DNA of 64,000 nt from NCBI GenBank assembly GCA_014773175.1, contig VXCM01000947.1:245575-309574 (forward strand). The letters run 5' to 3'. Made by a program: the position numbers and the translations under genes. The DNA comes from Lucifuga dentata (taxonomy: Eukaryota > Chordata > Actinopteri > Ophidiiformes > Bythitidae). This document shows positions 35,757-59,325 of the stretch, one piece after another; position 1 is the first letter of the stretch, and the number at the start of each line of letters is the position of its first letter. The notes beneath the pieces were generated by a model. The model saw only the letters and a list, made by a program, of their open reading frames with translations. It had not been told where the DNA came from and ran no database searches.

Positions 35757-38700
35757 ATGGCAGAAGCATACTTTAAAAGTAGTCAGGTTAAAAGAGCTCT
35801 CCGTGGCCACAGCTCTCCTCCCTCCTCTTCTGGCTGCAGCTCCATACAAACACAGCCATCACCTGACCTGCCTCCCCGGGCTGATCAGCAGCTGGAAGAA
35901 CATGGGAGTAGAAGTAGCCCCGTTGAGCTTCCTCCACCTCCGTTCTTTGAGGAACTCTTCCTTCCCAGACAGACACCTGTTGCTCCATTCTCTCTGGCCA
36001 CTGCCTTCATGCTCCGCCCCGTCCCGAAGTGCGATGTGGTGAAACAGGGATACCTGAAAAACCTGGAGACGAAACACAAGAGATATTTTGTCCTAAGAGA
36101 AGGAAGTCACACGGGGCCGAGCCGGCTGGAGTGGTACAAGAGCCGGGAGAAGTTCATAGTGATGGAGAAGTCTGCTGGGACTGCTCCGCGGCTTGGGTCG
36201 AGCAAGCAAGGGTTAGTAAAAGTCTATTTAAATGTTGGTTCATTGATCTGAAAAACATTAGTAGTTTGCTAATTTGAGAGAGAATTTCCTTGATGCCTGT
36301 TTTGAGGAAAAAGTAAAAATGTTTCAGGAAGGTATATGATGATCCATGATCCCAAACTTCAAGGGTCTAATCAGGCAATATTTAGTTAAAAATAAAACCT
36401 GATACCAAGTTTGTGCTAGTTTTGGCACTTTTGTACATTGCTGTGTTTCCCAAATTCCAAGTATTCTTTTCAATTTCCCAGTGTGATTTATCTCCGGTGC
36501 TGCCTTGGTGTGAGCCGGATTTCCAAGAAAGGCCTCACAGTGGCGTTATATGCTAAGAATAAGACTATGGTACTGATCGTGGAGGACCAGTGGGAACAAA
36601 ATGAGTGGTACGTCGCCATCAAGAAGCTGATGGAGGAGGAGAGAAATGAACAGCGTGAAGAAGATTTTAATGAAGAGTCTGATTGTTACTGCACTCTGCC
36701 TCCAGCGGATTTCTTCAAAGAGGTTACACCTGTTATTCTGTCACACCATTCAGTTTGTGAAAATAACAGAATTGAAATAACTCACAATAGAAAATCTGAA
36801 ATAATTTAAATTAAAAGAACAACAGTAGTAGCTCTTAATTAGACCCCCAAACATATCTGCTGTGTCTTCTTTTTCAAGGTTTGGCCCGTCACCATAAAAT
36901 CCAAAGATCTGGGGCGTTCCAAGTCCCTGGCAGGGGAGTCCCGGCTCTGCCTTTCAGCTACAGATATCACCTTGGTGAAAGTGTGTGAGAATTTGCCATC
37001 AGTTTCAATCCCTTTGCTGAGCGTGCGGTGTTTTGGGCACTCAGAAGGTTTCTTCTTCCTGGAGCTCGGCAGGTTTTCACCAAGCGGGCCAGGAGAGATG
37101 TGGATGGATACAGGAGACAAAGGTAAGACTGAGCTGGTCTTTCTCGGCTCCATCGGCTTCATCTCTGCTCTGTCATCGTGTTTTCTTAACAGGACTCTGA
37201 GGGCTCTTGTTCATGTGTGTTCTCACGGATGACCCAGCTTTGGCCATGCACATGCACGAGGTGATTCGACAGACGGTGGGGGCACTGCGAACGCTGCCGG
37301 ACTTCAGTCAGTCACCGTCCGCCTACCGCCACAGTCAGAACCTGCCTCCAGCCCTTGTNGCTGCCGGACTTCAGTCAGTCACCGTCCGCCTACCGCCACA
37401 GTCAGAACCTGCCTCCAGCCCTTGTGGCCTCAAGACGCAGCAAACCCAAATCCACCGACAAGTTTGTACATGTGACACCACTTCCAACTCCTCTGTTACC
37501 AGTCTCCAGCTACTTGGGACGCTCCCAAATCTCGACTAGTCCTTCGCAGCGCCCCGTAGAGCCCTGTAAACAAGACCAACCAGACCAACCAGAGCCCAGA
37601 TCTCCTCTGTGCCCCCTTGGATCCCAGCAGAGCTCCACACTTGAGACTGAAAACTATGTAGAAAAGAAAATCGACCATCCTGTTATTAAGGCGACTGACG
37701 ATGACAGTGGTGGGATTGCCATGGCAATGGGAGATCATTGTAGTGTTCAACCCAAAAGGATGGAAAAAGTGAAGATGATGAAATCAGGAGCGGAGAAGTT
37801 GGATTACATGATGTCACCTCAATCTGCCAGCAGACCCCGTGCGTGGCCTCAGGATGATTATATGCCCATGGAGTTCCCACTTGTACGCCCCAGGCCTGTC
37901 TACCCTTCCTCCTCTTCACCTCAGAAGTCATCTTACAGGTGTGTGTGTGAATGTTGTTGGTTTTTAAAAAAAATTTTAGTACCCCTTATATTGTTGCGAC
38001 TCTACCTTCCACAACACTTGCTGTAGAGATGCAAATATACGAGTGTTCAACAACACAAGTGGCAAAAAAAAAAATCCCAAATTTGTGTTTAAAATGAAAA
38101 ACAAGGCAATAACAGTATTCAGAGGACATAAAATATATTACTTAACAAAAATAAAACATGTTTATGTCTGAAGATATATTATTTAATGGCAGCTTAAATT
38201 CATTTGACCTGATCCTGCGGCTGTAGTTGAACTCAGTTTTTTAACATTACGTCTAAACAAATTATTTCCAACAAAGCTTAGAAAATAGACCTCAGTCAAA
38301 GCTATTTTCAAACCTGTAAAATGCATGTATCTGGATATGGTCCAATCAGAACAAATTCACAAAATTTGCCTTAGTATGAAATTCAGGCAAATTGCAAACA
38401 TAACTAAGATTTTATTTTATTTTATTTACCAACTGACTTGAATCTGGTAGAAAAAATCACTCAGTTACATTTGAATCACAACATCTCACTGCCACGTGAT
38501 TATAAAATTGCTTTTTCTTTTAGATGAAAATACTGTAACAACAATACCAAAGCTTGTCCAGAATCCAAAATCAGTTGTAGCAAAGGTCACTGTAAAAGCC
38601 CATGAACTTGAAAAGGAAACTCCTCGAAAGGCTTTTAGAAAGGAATGCACGTTCTACAAGAGTGCAGTTACTAAACAGGCCGGAAGAGGTGCCAGATGAC

Positions 38701-39796
38701 GTGTCACTGAAGCTTCCATTTTTTTGAGAGTAGTCATCCATCCAAAATTAGAATAAAAGTGTATTGCTGCATCTCCAAAACATCTGTGAAAGAAAAGCTG
38801 CGTGTCTAAAACATAAAAAGAAAATTCATCTTCCAAGTACGAGTCATTCAAATGAGATCATATCGACAGCAAAGGCAGTGTTTGCTCCTTCTTTGCAATT
38901 TACTTCTTTCGTTTACTTGTACTCCTCTGTTACTGGTCTCCAGAAGCTTGAGACGGTCCCAAATCCTGACTAGTCCTTCACGGCGCCCCGTAAAGCCCTG
39001 CAAACAAGACAAACCAGAGCCCAAATCTCCTCTCCGCCCCCTCAGATCCTGGCAGAGCTCCACACGTGTGACCGAAGACTATGTAGATATGACAATTGGC
39101 CAACGTCCCGTCATCAAGGCAACAGATGATGACGACGGGATTGCCATGGCGACAGGAGACCACTGCAGTGTTCCAGCCAAAAGGATGGAAGGCCGGAAAT
39201 CAGGTGAGAAGAAGTCGAATTACATGATAATGGCACCTCAATCTGCTTCCAGACCCCATGTGTCGCCTCAGGATGAATATATGCCCATGGACTTCCAACT
39301 TGCACGCCCCAGGCCTGTCTGCTCTTCCTCCTCCTCTTCGCCTCAGACGTCATTCTACAGGTGTGTGTGTGTGAATGTGTTGATTTTTTTTTTTTTAATT
39401 TTTTTTGTACCCCTTATATTGTTGTGACTACATTTTGTAAAATACTTACACTCACTCCCGTGTAGCTCCGCCGCCGAAAACTCCGCCGACTCCGCCTCTC
39501 TGCACCGCTCGCGTCGTCACACCGGCGAGTCCAGTCAGACACAGTGGCAGGTCTCCACAGTCCAGCTGTCAGAATCGCAGGCTGAGCAGTCACAGATGGT
39601 GTGCATCAGTGACTCCACTCAGCCACAGGTCCACGCAGAACTCTTAGAACTCTCAGAACTCTCAGCTGGATCAGTCCAGTTGTCCAGTCATGACAGAACA
39701 AGTCCAGTCCAGGCTGAGGCAAGCCAGTCTCCTGTTAGAAGATGCTGGCTGTTGTCATGTTTCCCTTTCTGTCTGCAAGCTCAGGAACATATCTGA
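35757..39796 (+). CDS. Insulin receptor substrate-like docking protein
   Basis: Coding exons 35757-36211, 36482-36722, 36879-37122, 37202-37938, 38944-39360, 39466-39796. After removing 67 artefact bases at the N (37359) they join in phase to about 785 residues. A PH domain (about 88-210; DVVKQGYLKNLETKHKRYF, then GVIYLRCCLG) precedes an IRS-type PTB domain (about 232-350; VWPVTIKSKDLG, GHSEGFFFLELG). PI3-kinase-binding YxxM motifs follow. Such proteins dock on phosphorylated NPxY sites of insulin/IGF receptors and recruit p85. Classical IRS1/2 coding regions are essentially one exon, so this multi-exon, shorter form is closer to IRS3/IRS4-like paralogues. Exons 37202-37938 and 38944-39360 are tandem relatives. 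Exon 37202 needs an AG nine bases past the stronger acceptor, since the first gives a stop. ATG 35757 is the first Met in the long frame. Confidence 0.8.
37480..39455 (+). repeat. Tandem duplication within IRS-like gene
   Basis: About 540 bp at 37480-38020 (end of one exon plus following intron) recurs at about 38925-39440. Coding similarity covers RSQI-TSPS, PVIKATDD, DHCSV, PQSASRP and YMPM. Intron similarity continues through CCCCTTATATTGTTG. Unit spacing is about 1.44 kb. Confidence 0.85.
38027..38875. repeat. Intron segment B1, copied again at 41994-42860
   Basis: This 0.85-kb intron of the IRS-like gene is about 90% identical by eye to 41994-42860. It contains a T-rich acceptor (about 38505-38523) followed by a 58-codon open frame ending at 38699. 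Confidence 0.85.
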
Positions 39797-41993
39797 TTGT
39801 GTGTAACCGTAATACTTGAAAGATGAACCTGATATTCCATAAAAAAAGAATGTAGCTGAGTATCATGGATATCAGGACGGGCTCTTTTTTTCTTTAATTT
39901 GGTTTTGTGGGATCATATCATGGCACGGCACTTGAGTTGTTGCACTACTTTATGTGGGAATTGACTAAATAAAGTCACGTGGATGCAGAATTTTTCCCAG
40001 ACAAGTGAATGTTTTGCTACTTGAAAGAAAACATGTAGTGCAGTATAACAGGAACTGTTATTGGTTTGTGTGTTAGGAGTGTTTCAATAAAAATTCTGTT
40101 TGAGGTTAAATATGCAAAATCACCTGTATGGTCCTTGAAGGTTGCAGCTTCAGAGGTAGCCGTATCTTTTGTCTTATGAACAAACTACCTGCACTATCTT
40201 TGGCTGAAGCTGAAAGGTGATCTTTCCTGTCACGCTTGTGAGGAAGAGGAGGCTCAGTAAAGGTCAAATGTGCATTAAAAGACACTGTAAACAAATTGAC
40301 ATTTCCTTTTATTATCTTATTTTTTACATGGAGAGAAAAGCTTGCATAGAAAGTGGAGATTAGGCCAGACGTGGATCTGACAGATGTGGCCTGCTGCTGG
40401 GGAAGCAACATTTCAGATACTGTCAGATCCTGGTCCGCCTCTGAGAGGGACACAGAAACAGGCAGGCAGTCGGTGATGTTATTTTATTATAGGAGTGTTG
40501 ACACACATTCGTGTTTTAAAGTGAGGTGAACTTCATAAAATGATTAGATATTGAAAGTGAGGCAGCCGGTCGAGGCTTTAAACTTTGGTACATTCTGGTT
40601 GGACAGATGTACAGCATTAGCTAAAAGTATTGCACCCCCTTGTATATTTTTGTGTAAACTTTACCAAAGTACCACTCCAAACACAACAAAATTTATTTAT
40701 TGGTGTTTTACAAGTAGTTGAGTATTCATTCAGAATATTCAACTATTAAATTTGGATTTCAGAGTAGTAATATGACTACAGTATTTCTACAAATCAGTGA
40801 AAACCATTTGCTCTGACCCTACCTCAGAAAAGATGTTTTAACTTCCTGTTTGATCTCTACTAATAATATTGGTATTCTTCTTCAAATCTTAATATGNATG
40901 TTTTAACTTCCTGTTTGATCTCTACTAATAATATTGGTATTCTTCTTCAAATCTTAATATGTCAAAAATGTCTTCCTACTTAATATTACTAACAACTAAT
41001 GGCTTTTTTTTTTCCAGTTGTACTTACTCTAACACACTAAAAACATAAATTTTGTTGTGTTTGGGTGGTATTTTAACTCAGAAAGAAAAGTTTAAATAAA
41101 AATACAGGAGGGGTGCAATACTTTGGCCAGCGCTGTAGGGCAGTGCACCTGGACTGGAAAAACAAAAAAGTTCATCGGTTAGGCTTCTTCAGGTTTAACT
41201 GTAGTGGGAACAGGAACATTTAACCCAAAAGGTGGACATGCCAATAATTGTCACAATGTGGGCTTGGTTGAGTCCAGGTACAGTCTGTACTGAACCACGC
41301 CCGCCATCAGGCCGGGGGGGGGGNCGGGGGGGGGGTGGAATTGAATGGGTGATTTGAACTGTTACAGGGTTTTGACAGGTCAGAAAGAGTCAAACAGCGT
41401 AATTCCTTCCCTGATCTGAGCTGAAATGATGCCAAACCTTACCTTACATTGTGTGGCATTTGGTTTGGTGTGGTTGTTCCCACTGTTTCCGCTAAAGTCA
41501 GAACTGAAGAAACCTTTTGGATGAACAGCGAATCATTTCCAAGCTGTTTTTTCCAGTCCAGACTCAACTTCAACGTTGTAGATATTATGGAGCATATACT
41601 GTTTGATCCCGTCTTTACCAATCAAAACCTGAATTCTTGAAAGATTTTTATAGGAAATTCATGATCTGTTGCAGCTTTGGTCTGGATTATGTGTATAAAA
41701 TGAGGCGTTTAGTGTCTGGGTGTTGTTAGTTCATGGTGGCAGTGTGTTTATGAGGCGCGCTTACATTCATAGTGCAGGGGAATGTGTGTGAAAAGGACGT
41801 AACTTGTGTCTCCATTATGCTTTTGGTGATGTTTTTAGGTTTTTTTCATGTGTGTGATGTCCACTAAATTTCTTAAATTCAATTACATAAACATGAAAAT
41901 TAATAATTACTTTATACAATTAATTTCGGATTAAAATGATTAGTGTGCAAATTAAGAACTACGAAACTGACATGCAGTCTGGATTTCTGCTGG
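39797..41993. other. 3' flank of IRS-like gene and intergenic DNA
   Basis: Poly(A) signals AATAAA occur at 39968-39973 and about 40087. A half copy of the TTAA MITE lies at about 40110-40136, followed by the Tc1-like MITE. A G-run with an N (41313-41331) follows. No coding exon recognised. Confidence 0.5.
40610..41138. mobile_element. Tc1/mariner-like MITE
   Basis: Starts TACAGCATTAGCTAAAAGTA and ends with the inverted form (TACTTTGGCCAGCGCTGTA), TA at both ends. The terminal inverted repeats continue inward past TTGTTGTGTTTGG-type sequence, totalling about 100 bp. No transposase frame. The N at 40897 splits two identical ~58-bp copies, so true length is about 59 bp less. Confidence 0.7.
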
Positions 41994-43035
41994 AGAAATG
42001 CAAATACACGAGTGTTCAGCATCACAAGTGTAAGAAAAAAAATCCCAAATTTGTGTTTAAAGTGAAAAACAAGGCAATGACAATATTCAGAGGACATAAA
42101 ATATATTACTATAGCAAGAATACAACATGTTTATGTCTGAAGATATATTATTTAATGGCAGCTTAAATTCATTTGACCTGATCCTGCAGCTGTAGTTGAA
42201 CTCAATTTTTTAACTTTACGTCTAAACAGTAAATTATTTCCAACAAAGCTTAGATAATAGACCTCAGTCAAAGCTATTTTCAGACCTATCAAATGCATGT
42301 ATCTGGATATGGTCCAATCAGAACAAATTCACAAAATTTGCCTTAGTATGAAATCCAGGTCAGTGATAGCCAAATCGCAAACATAACTAAGATTTTATTT
42401 ACCAACTGACTCGAATCTGGTAGAAAAATCACTCAGTTACATTCGAATCACAACATCTCACTGCCACATGATTATAAAATCGCTTTTTCTTTTAGATGAA
42501 AATACTGTATCAATACCAAAGCTTGTCCAGACTCCAAAATCAGTTGTAGCAAAGGTCACTGTAAAAGCCCATGAACTTGAAAAGGAAACTCCTTGAAAGG
42601 CTTTTAGAAAGGAATGCATGTTCTACAAGAGTGCAGTTACTAAATAGGCCAGAAGAGACGCCAGATGACTTGTCACTGAAGCTTCCATTTTTTGAGAGGG
42701 GTCTTGACGGTCGTTCGTGATCCATCCAAAATTAAAATAAAAGTGTTTTGCCGCATCTCCAAAACATCTGTGAAAGAAAAGCAGCGTGTCGAACAAAAAG
42801 AAAATTTATCATCCAAGTACGACTCATCCAAAAGAATTCATATCGACAGCGAAGGCAGTTGTTTGCTTCTTCTTTGCAGTTTACTTGCTCTGCACTTAAA
42901 CCTGCAGAGGTGCCCTCAAGGCTCTCAACTTCCTGGTATCAAACATCCCAGCCTCCCGTTGGCCAAAACCCAGGAAATTCTGATTCTGGCCCCAGTGGAC
43001 TGCAGTATGAGTCTTCATTCCTCAAACTGCACAGG
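41994..43035 (+). pseudogene. Displaced duplicate B2 and decayed exon-like sequence
   Basis: 41994-42860 repeats the IRS-like intron segment 38027-38875. The open frame of the first copy is broken by TGA and TAG here (in the stretch after 42585). Beyond the duplication, a frame running to 43035 ends at a GTGAGA donor (SGLQYESSFLKLHR), looking like an isolated exon. No known domain was recognised. Its relation to the IRS-like gene is by sequence duplication only; it is probably non-functional. Confidence 0.5.
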
Positions 43036-43239
43036 TGAGAGTCTGTATTACCAAGTATATGTGAAATACGTGCAAATGAAAAAAGGTCTCATATCCTTTG
43101 TCACTGATTTTTTTTTTTTAATCCAGGTTTTTGAGCCCTTGATCAGCGTCCGTCATCACTAACTTCATCCGCCAGTGTCAGGAGGTGTTGAGGAGAAGAG
43201 TTGGGGGATCTGAGGGGTGACAGGGTGCAGAGCAGGGTC

Positions 43240-54070
<10,831 letters not shown>

Positions 54071-56186
54071 GGTTACTACAGGTGTGGTAGGATAGAATGG
54101 AGGGGGTGAGAAGAGAGGAGGAGAGGTGGAGTGCTGGTGATGGTGGTGTGGTTGAGGATGGTGGTGGTGGTGATGATGGTGAGGGGAAGAAGGGGAGGAG
54201 GGGTGGGGGCGGGGAGGGAGGACAGCTGTTGCGAGAGAAGGGCGAATGGTGGATGTCAGGAGGATGAAAGAAAAGGGAAATAGAAGGGAAGAAAGATGGA
54301 AAAAGAGATGTGGGACCTTTAGCGTTCTGGGTGGATGAATAAAGTGATTGTGGGACAGGAAGTCTGTTTTGATTGAACTCCCAGACTTTAGTTTCTTCAC
54401 TGCTCACTTCTTTTGCCCTGCTGTAATTCCCTTGGGCAAGGCACTTTGGAGTTTGTCGTTCCCCCCCCCCACTTGGACCAGAATTGAACCTTCTGTCTCT
54501 CTTTTTCACTCAGTCATTCATGTCAGGTGAAGGCAAGAAAAGCTCTTGATTGCCACCATAAATATCGATGTTGTCGATATTGGCACCCGTACATTTTGTT
54601 GACCACAGAGCAGTTTCTTGCTCAAGGGCACTTGCTGAATCATCCCAGCACTCATGACATGGGAAAGAGGGGGAGGTGGGAGACGGGGGAGAGAAAGAAG
54701 GAGAGATGAAAGGCGATCTGTAATCCTTCTGCTTGTCTGTCCAGGGTTGAAGGGATGATGAGATGGCGTTCCTACGGTCCAGAGGGAGGAGTCAGGTGAG
54801 GGATACTGGAGGCCTACAGAAGAGAGAGAGAGAGAGAGAGAGAAGGATGGAGGGTGTAAGGAAGGTGAGTTGGGGAAAGAGGGAAACAGAGGGAGTTTAA
54901 AAAGAGGAAGGATGGTCATTATTTTGTATGTGGAATGAAGGAAAATATTGAGTGATTTCAGTTTATTACACAACAGAAATAAAACACACACACACACACA
55001 CACACACACTTTACCTCCTGTCCTGTCCTTTCTCTCCCTCACTCACTTAATTGCTCTCTCTGTTTCTCACACACTCCATTGCCATGGTGAGAGGTGATTA
55101 CGCCAAACACTGTCCTAGCTTCCGTACCGTCACACCAAACCCGATGATCAGCCGAGCAATCTGCCTCTCTCTCTTCCCCAGCTCCTTTCTATCTTTACAC
55201 ACCACTCCTCCCTCCATCCTCTTCCCCTCTGTCTCTCCATCCTTTTTGCCATTACTTGACCTGGTGGAAGTACTCACATGCAGGCACGTTGTCCCCGGAG
55301 GGACGTCAGTTAGCTGTGCAATACCTTGCTGCTGAGAGTGTGAGATGGAAAAAGACTTTACTTTTTCCTGCCCTTAAATATAACATAAACCTGCATTTCT
55401 GGTCATCTTTAAGAAACGTTAAGCTTTATTTTTAATATTTGGAAAGACTATTGTAGGATTATTAGCAAACATTGGCTTTACGATGAGATTTTTCCCTTAA
55501 AAATCTCATCCTCACATATTCAATAGTTTGCGTTCCCATCCAGATTCAGACTAAAATACAATTTAATTTGATCCTGGGACAAAACTAACTTGACACATCA
55601 CTATCTTGTCCCTGTCACCGACTAGTTACAGTAGCTCGTTGTTTGAGCTTGGAGCTCACGTTGAAAAAGTGAAATGGCATGTTCAGACTAGCCAAAAAGA
55701 TACCCAGAACATGGAGGTAACAGCCATAACACTTCCTGGACCTTTGAGACAATGGAAATTGGAAAGACTTGTAACTATTGACATCTTGGTCTTGACTGAA
55801 ACTCGACTGATTTGCTCTTGCATTCAATTTGGACTTTTATGACCATGAACAAGCAGATTTTACTTTATTGTTTTTTTTTTAAGGGCTGGGAGAAGCTCCA
55901 GTTTTTTTCAAAGGTAGCAGCAACAAGGTTACAGAGACATAAATTCAAGTATTGACATAAAGTACATCTTAAAAAAAAAAGCCACTGTAAAACTACAATA
56001 CACAACCCGAGCGTCACTGCTGGACAGGAACACACACTGTTTTGTTGTGATCTTAATGGTGATCGGAAATGTACACACACGCACGTAAAGCCACGCTCTC
56101 AGGAAGCAAGTGTCCTTGATCCAGCAGCAGGATTAAAACAGAGAATGGGAGGATTTGCTGTTGACAGAATGATTCTCTAATCCTCC

Positions 56187-56242
56187 TGCATTAACACACA
56201 GCTTCAATCCACAGCCGCAGATTGAAGCTGTGTGTTAATGCA
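56187..56242. repeat. Perfect 23-bp inverted repeat, 10-nt loop
   Basis: The arm at 56187-56209 (starting TGCATTAACACACAGC) and the arm at 56220-56242 are exact reverse complements. The loop is CACAGCCGCA. It lies upstream of hecw2. Confidence 0.9.
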
Positions 56243-57023
56243 TTCTACTGCTTTAGTTATCCAAAAACAAATTTAGATGATATTAAAAATAAAATGTCTA
56301 AACTCTGAAAATTAAAAAAATATTCATTTGAATGCATACAGTTCTATTTCTGTATTTCTAATTCTGTATTTCATTTCAAAATCTGCTCAGGGCCCCAAAA
56401 ATGCTATAAATTACCATGCAGTTTGGAAATCAAACTGCTAGCTTATTAGCATTCAGGCTTAGCTATTAAACCCTAAGCCTCAGCTTTCCATACCCCCGTC
56501 TCTAGCTTCACCCCTGTTGCAATGACTGATGTGACCTTTGACCCCGATCACTGAGGTTACAGCCAAGCACTCCTCATTCAGCCTGGAATCAGCTTTGCGA
56601 TGGGAAAAGTTTCCATCGTAACACGTCATAATTCCATGCTTTTCCACTGCTTACCCACAGAGCGTGAAAATCTACCATCTGAGGAAAACGAACAAAGTGC
56701 GACTGATGGATAGATTTACCAATGCCTTAAAAAAAAAAAAAAAAAANTAAAAAAAAAAAAAAAAAGAAGGTATGTATAAACTCCAGCTCTATACAGGTTG
56801 TACTGGGGATGGGATGGGGGGTTTAGGGGCCCTGGCGCCATGTGATCTGAACACACATACAGATGAAGCTACTGCACACTAATGCTTTCATATACAGAGA
56901 GAGAGAGAGAGATGCTCTTTCACAGACAATCAGGAGACAGTAAATGGATTGATGGACAGAGTAGACTGGATCACAAAGCTGACTCACCACTGCCCTGGCG
57001 TCTCCAAGACTGTGTATGAGAGA

Positions 57024-57057
<34 letters not shown>

Positions 57058-57084
57058 NGCGTCTCCAAGACTGTGTATGAGAGA

Positions 57085-57121
<37 letters not shown>

Positions 57122-57675
57122 GTCATCTCAGCAGGGTTTTGATTTATTTTTATTCCCAATATTGTAGAAATATGGAGCATAAAATGTGTCAGTGTGCAAT
57201 TTTGTCCATGTTGGCAACTTGACCCCCATACCTGAACAGGAAGTGTCCATGTAACGTACTCGGTGTGGAGCCGTGTGAGATAAATGCTTTCATTTCTTCA
57301 GCAACAGCTTCAAGTCTGCAGGTTATTTATAAGTCGTGAGACTTGGTGACTAAATATACCCACAACCCAGTGAAAACAGAGCCAGGAACTGACATCAATA
57401 TCGGCCAGTGGTGATACACACACGGACCCAAATCCTCATGATGGGTAAAAACACTAACTGCTGATAGTCTTCTGGGTAACTTTTCTGTACTGATTTTATG
57501 TTTTTCAAACCTCTGACAATAGTTCATAACTTAAAATAAGACTCTCTCTACACACACACACACACACGCTGTCCTGAAATAGCTTTAGCGTGATTGGATA
57601 ACAATGAGGCGGCCCCGTCAGAGGCGACAGCTTCCTGTCCCCAACACACCCATCACATTCCTCTGTGCCAGTGTG

Positions 57676-57678
<3 letters not shown>

Positions 57679-57726
<48 letters not shown>

Positions 57727-57772
57727 CGCGCGCGTGCGTGTGTGTGCGTGCGCGTGTGTGCGTGCGTGTGTG
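57679..57772. repeat. Alternating TG/CG tract (Z-DNA-prone)
   Basis: About 94 bases of nearly strict purine-pyrimidine alternation: (TG)n, then a CG-only core of about 16 bases (57718-57733), then mixed TG/CG. Confidence 0.9.
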
Positions 57773-58046
57773 CTTGATTGCATTGTACTTCTAACCTTGT
57801 AAAAACCAAACTGCTCTATTTATTGTGACTGAGATGATGGTTCTCCTGACAGAAAAACTAGCTGTTACAGCAGGTTTATGTATGAAATAGTTATGGATAA
57901 GAACAAATATAAGTTACAAATGATAATAGAAATGTCTACAGAAGTACAAGTTCAAGTCTGGCTGCTCCAAAGTTCTATACCCTGAAATGTGGCAGCCAAT
58001 CTTTGATGTTTAAAGTAACCAAATGGATGAGATGGTAAAGATTTAA

Positions 58047-58452
58047 AATGACCATACTGCAGTTTTGCATGTTTGAACCTCTTTCCAAATCAAATGTTCA
58101 GGTGATCCATCCACTTTAAAATTCAGTCTTTCACATTTTAACACTTATGCATGATTGTCGAAGGGACAGCCATTTTTAATTTCTCTGTAAAAGCCGTATT
58201 CTGCTGGGACTGTATTCTCTGGTGGAAACATACATTGTCTTGCAGCTCCATGTTGGCTAGATGGATGCTGTGTTTACTGTGATGGATTACTTCTATCAAG
58301 CATGTTACAAGTCTCTACAAGTTAATTTTAGTAGCATACTGGAATTAACTTTTCCAATTTTAATATTTATTTGGAAAATAGTTGGCAGTATCATAATGTG
58401 TATGCAGTTAGTATTATTGGGTTCAAACATGGAAAAACACTGATATGGTCCT
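58047..58452. mobile_element. TTAA-type MITE, ~406-bp copy
   Basis: TTAA at 58043-58046 and 58453-58456. The right end TATGGTCCT is intact; the left end has changed to AATGACCATAC. Internal blocks match the other copies. Confidence 0.75.
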
Positions 58453-59290
58453 TTAATTCCAGTAGATCCTAATTTCTTGAGTTAGTGTCAGCAGTCAACT
58501 TCGGATTCAGCATTTTCCTGTAATTTCATGAGGCCAAATAAGGTTAACAAAAACCAAATAATGGTGTGTTTTATTCATAAAAACTGCATCTTGCTCCTTT
58601 ACAATCAGCAAGTTACTGGCATGTCACTACCCAATGTGGGTTTGAATTAATTGACTGACACATAATATGACTGCTGGCTTTATCCAAGAGCAAAACAGCC
58701 AAGTCTGTCAGAGTGAAGCTGCAGAAGAGAAGAGTCGGTCAGAGTGCACACATGATGCCAGCAGTGTCAGATATCGGGTCGATAATCAGCCTCGTAGCCT
58801 AAAATAGGCTTCATGTGCATGAGAAATATCCCTCTTATGAGTGCAGCAGGGTGGTGTAATGAGCAGCGAGGTCCAACTCAAGGTCCAGCTCAAGCTGAAG
58901 TGTCCTTAAGCAAGACACTGCATCAACCCCTGTTAGTAATGACAGTGTATCTACAAAGACACTGGGTTATTTGTCAATGCTGAATTATTGTTATTTTCAA
59001 CCAGTCACTCTAAAAATAGATGTTTATTTTGTTGATTAGAAGCAGGATCTTATCAGATTTCAGTGATAAACACGGATCTGCAAGTGAAATACTGATCCAG
59101 CCTAAATATCAAATCAGATTTTGGGCATAAGATAACCTTCCAATTAAGCTCATGTCAGATTTAAAAGCCCCTACTGTAGTTTATTATATACAGATTACAA
59201 TCAGGGTAGGTCCCAGTTGAAGCTATTAGGGAGGAAATACGAAGAGATGAGCTGCAGACTCCTATCCTGTTACTCTGAGAATGATGTGAT

Positions 59291-59325
<35 letters not shown>

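Noticed and set aside
41313..41331. G-run as a G-quadruplex
   Set aside because: An N interrupts the run and its true length is unknown.
42748..43038. New plus-strand gene at the hecw2 3' end
   Set aside because: Upstream part is a decayed duplicate with stops; only one isolated exon-like frame without a recognisable domain or partner exon.
55478..55511. Hairpin GATGAGATTTTT ... AAAAATCTCATC
   Set aside because: Only 12 bp and AT-rich; could arise by chance, so not listed with the longer perfect hairpins.
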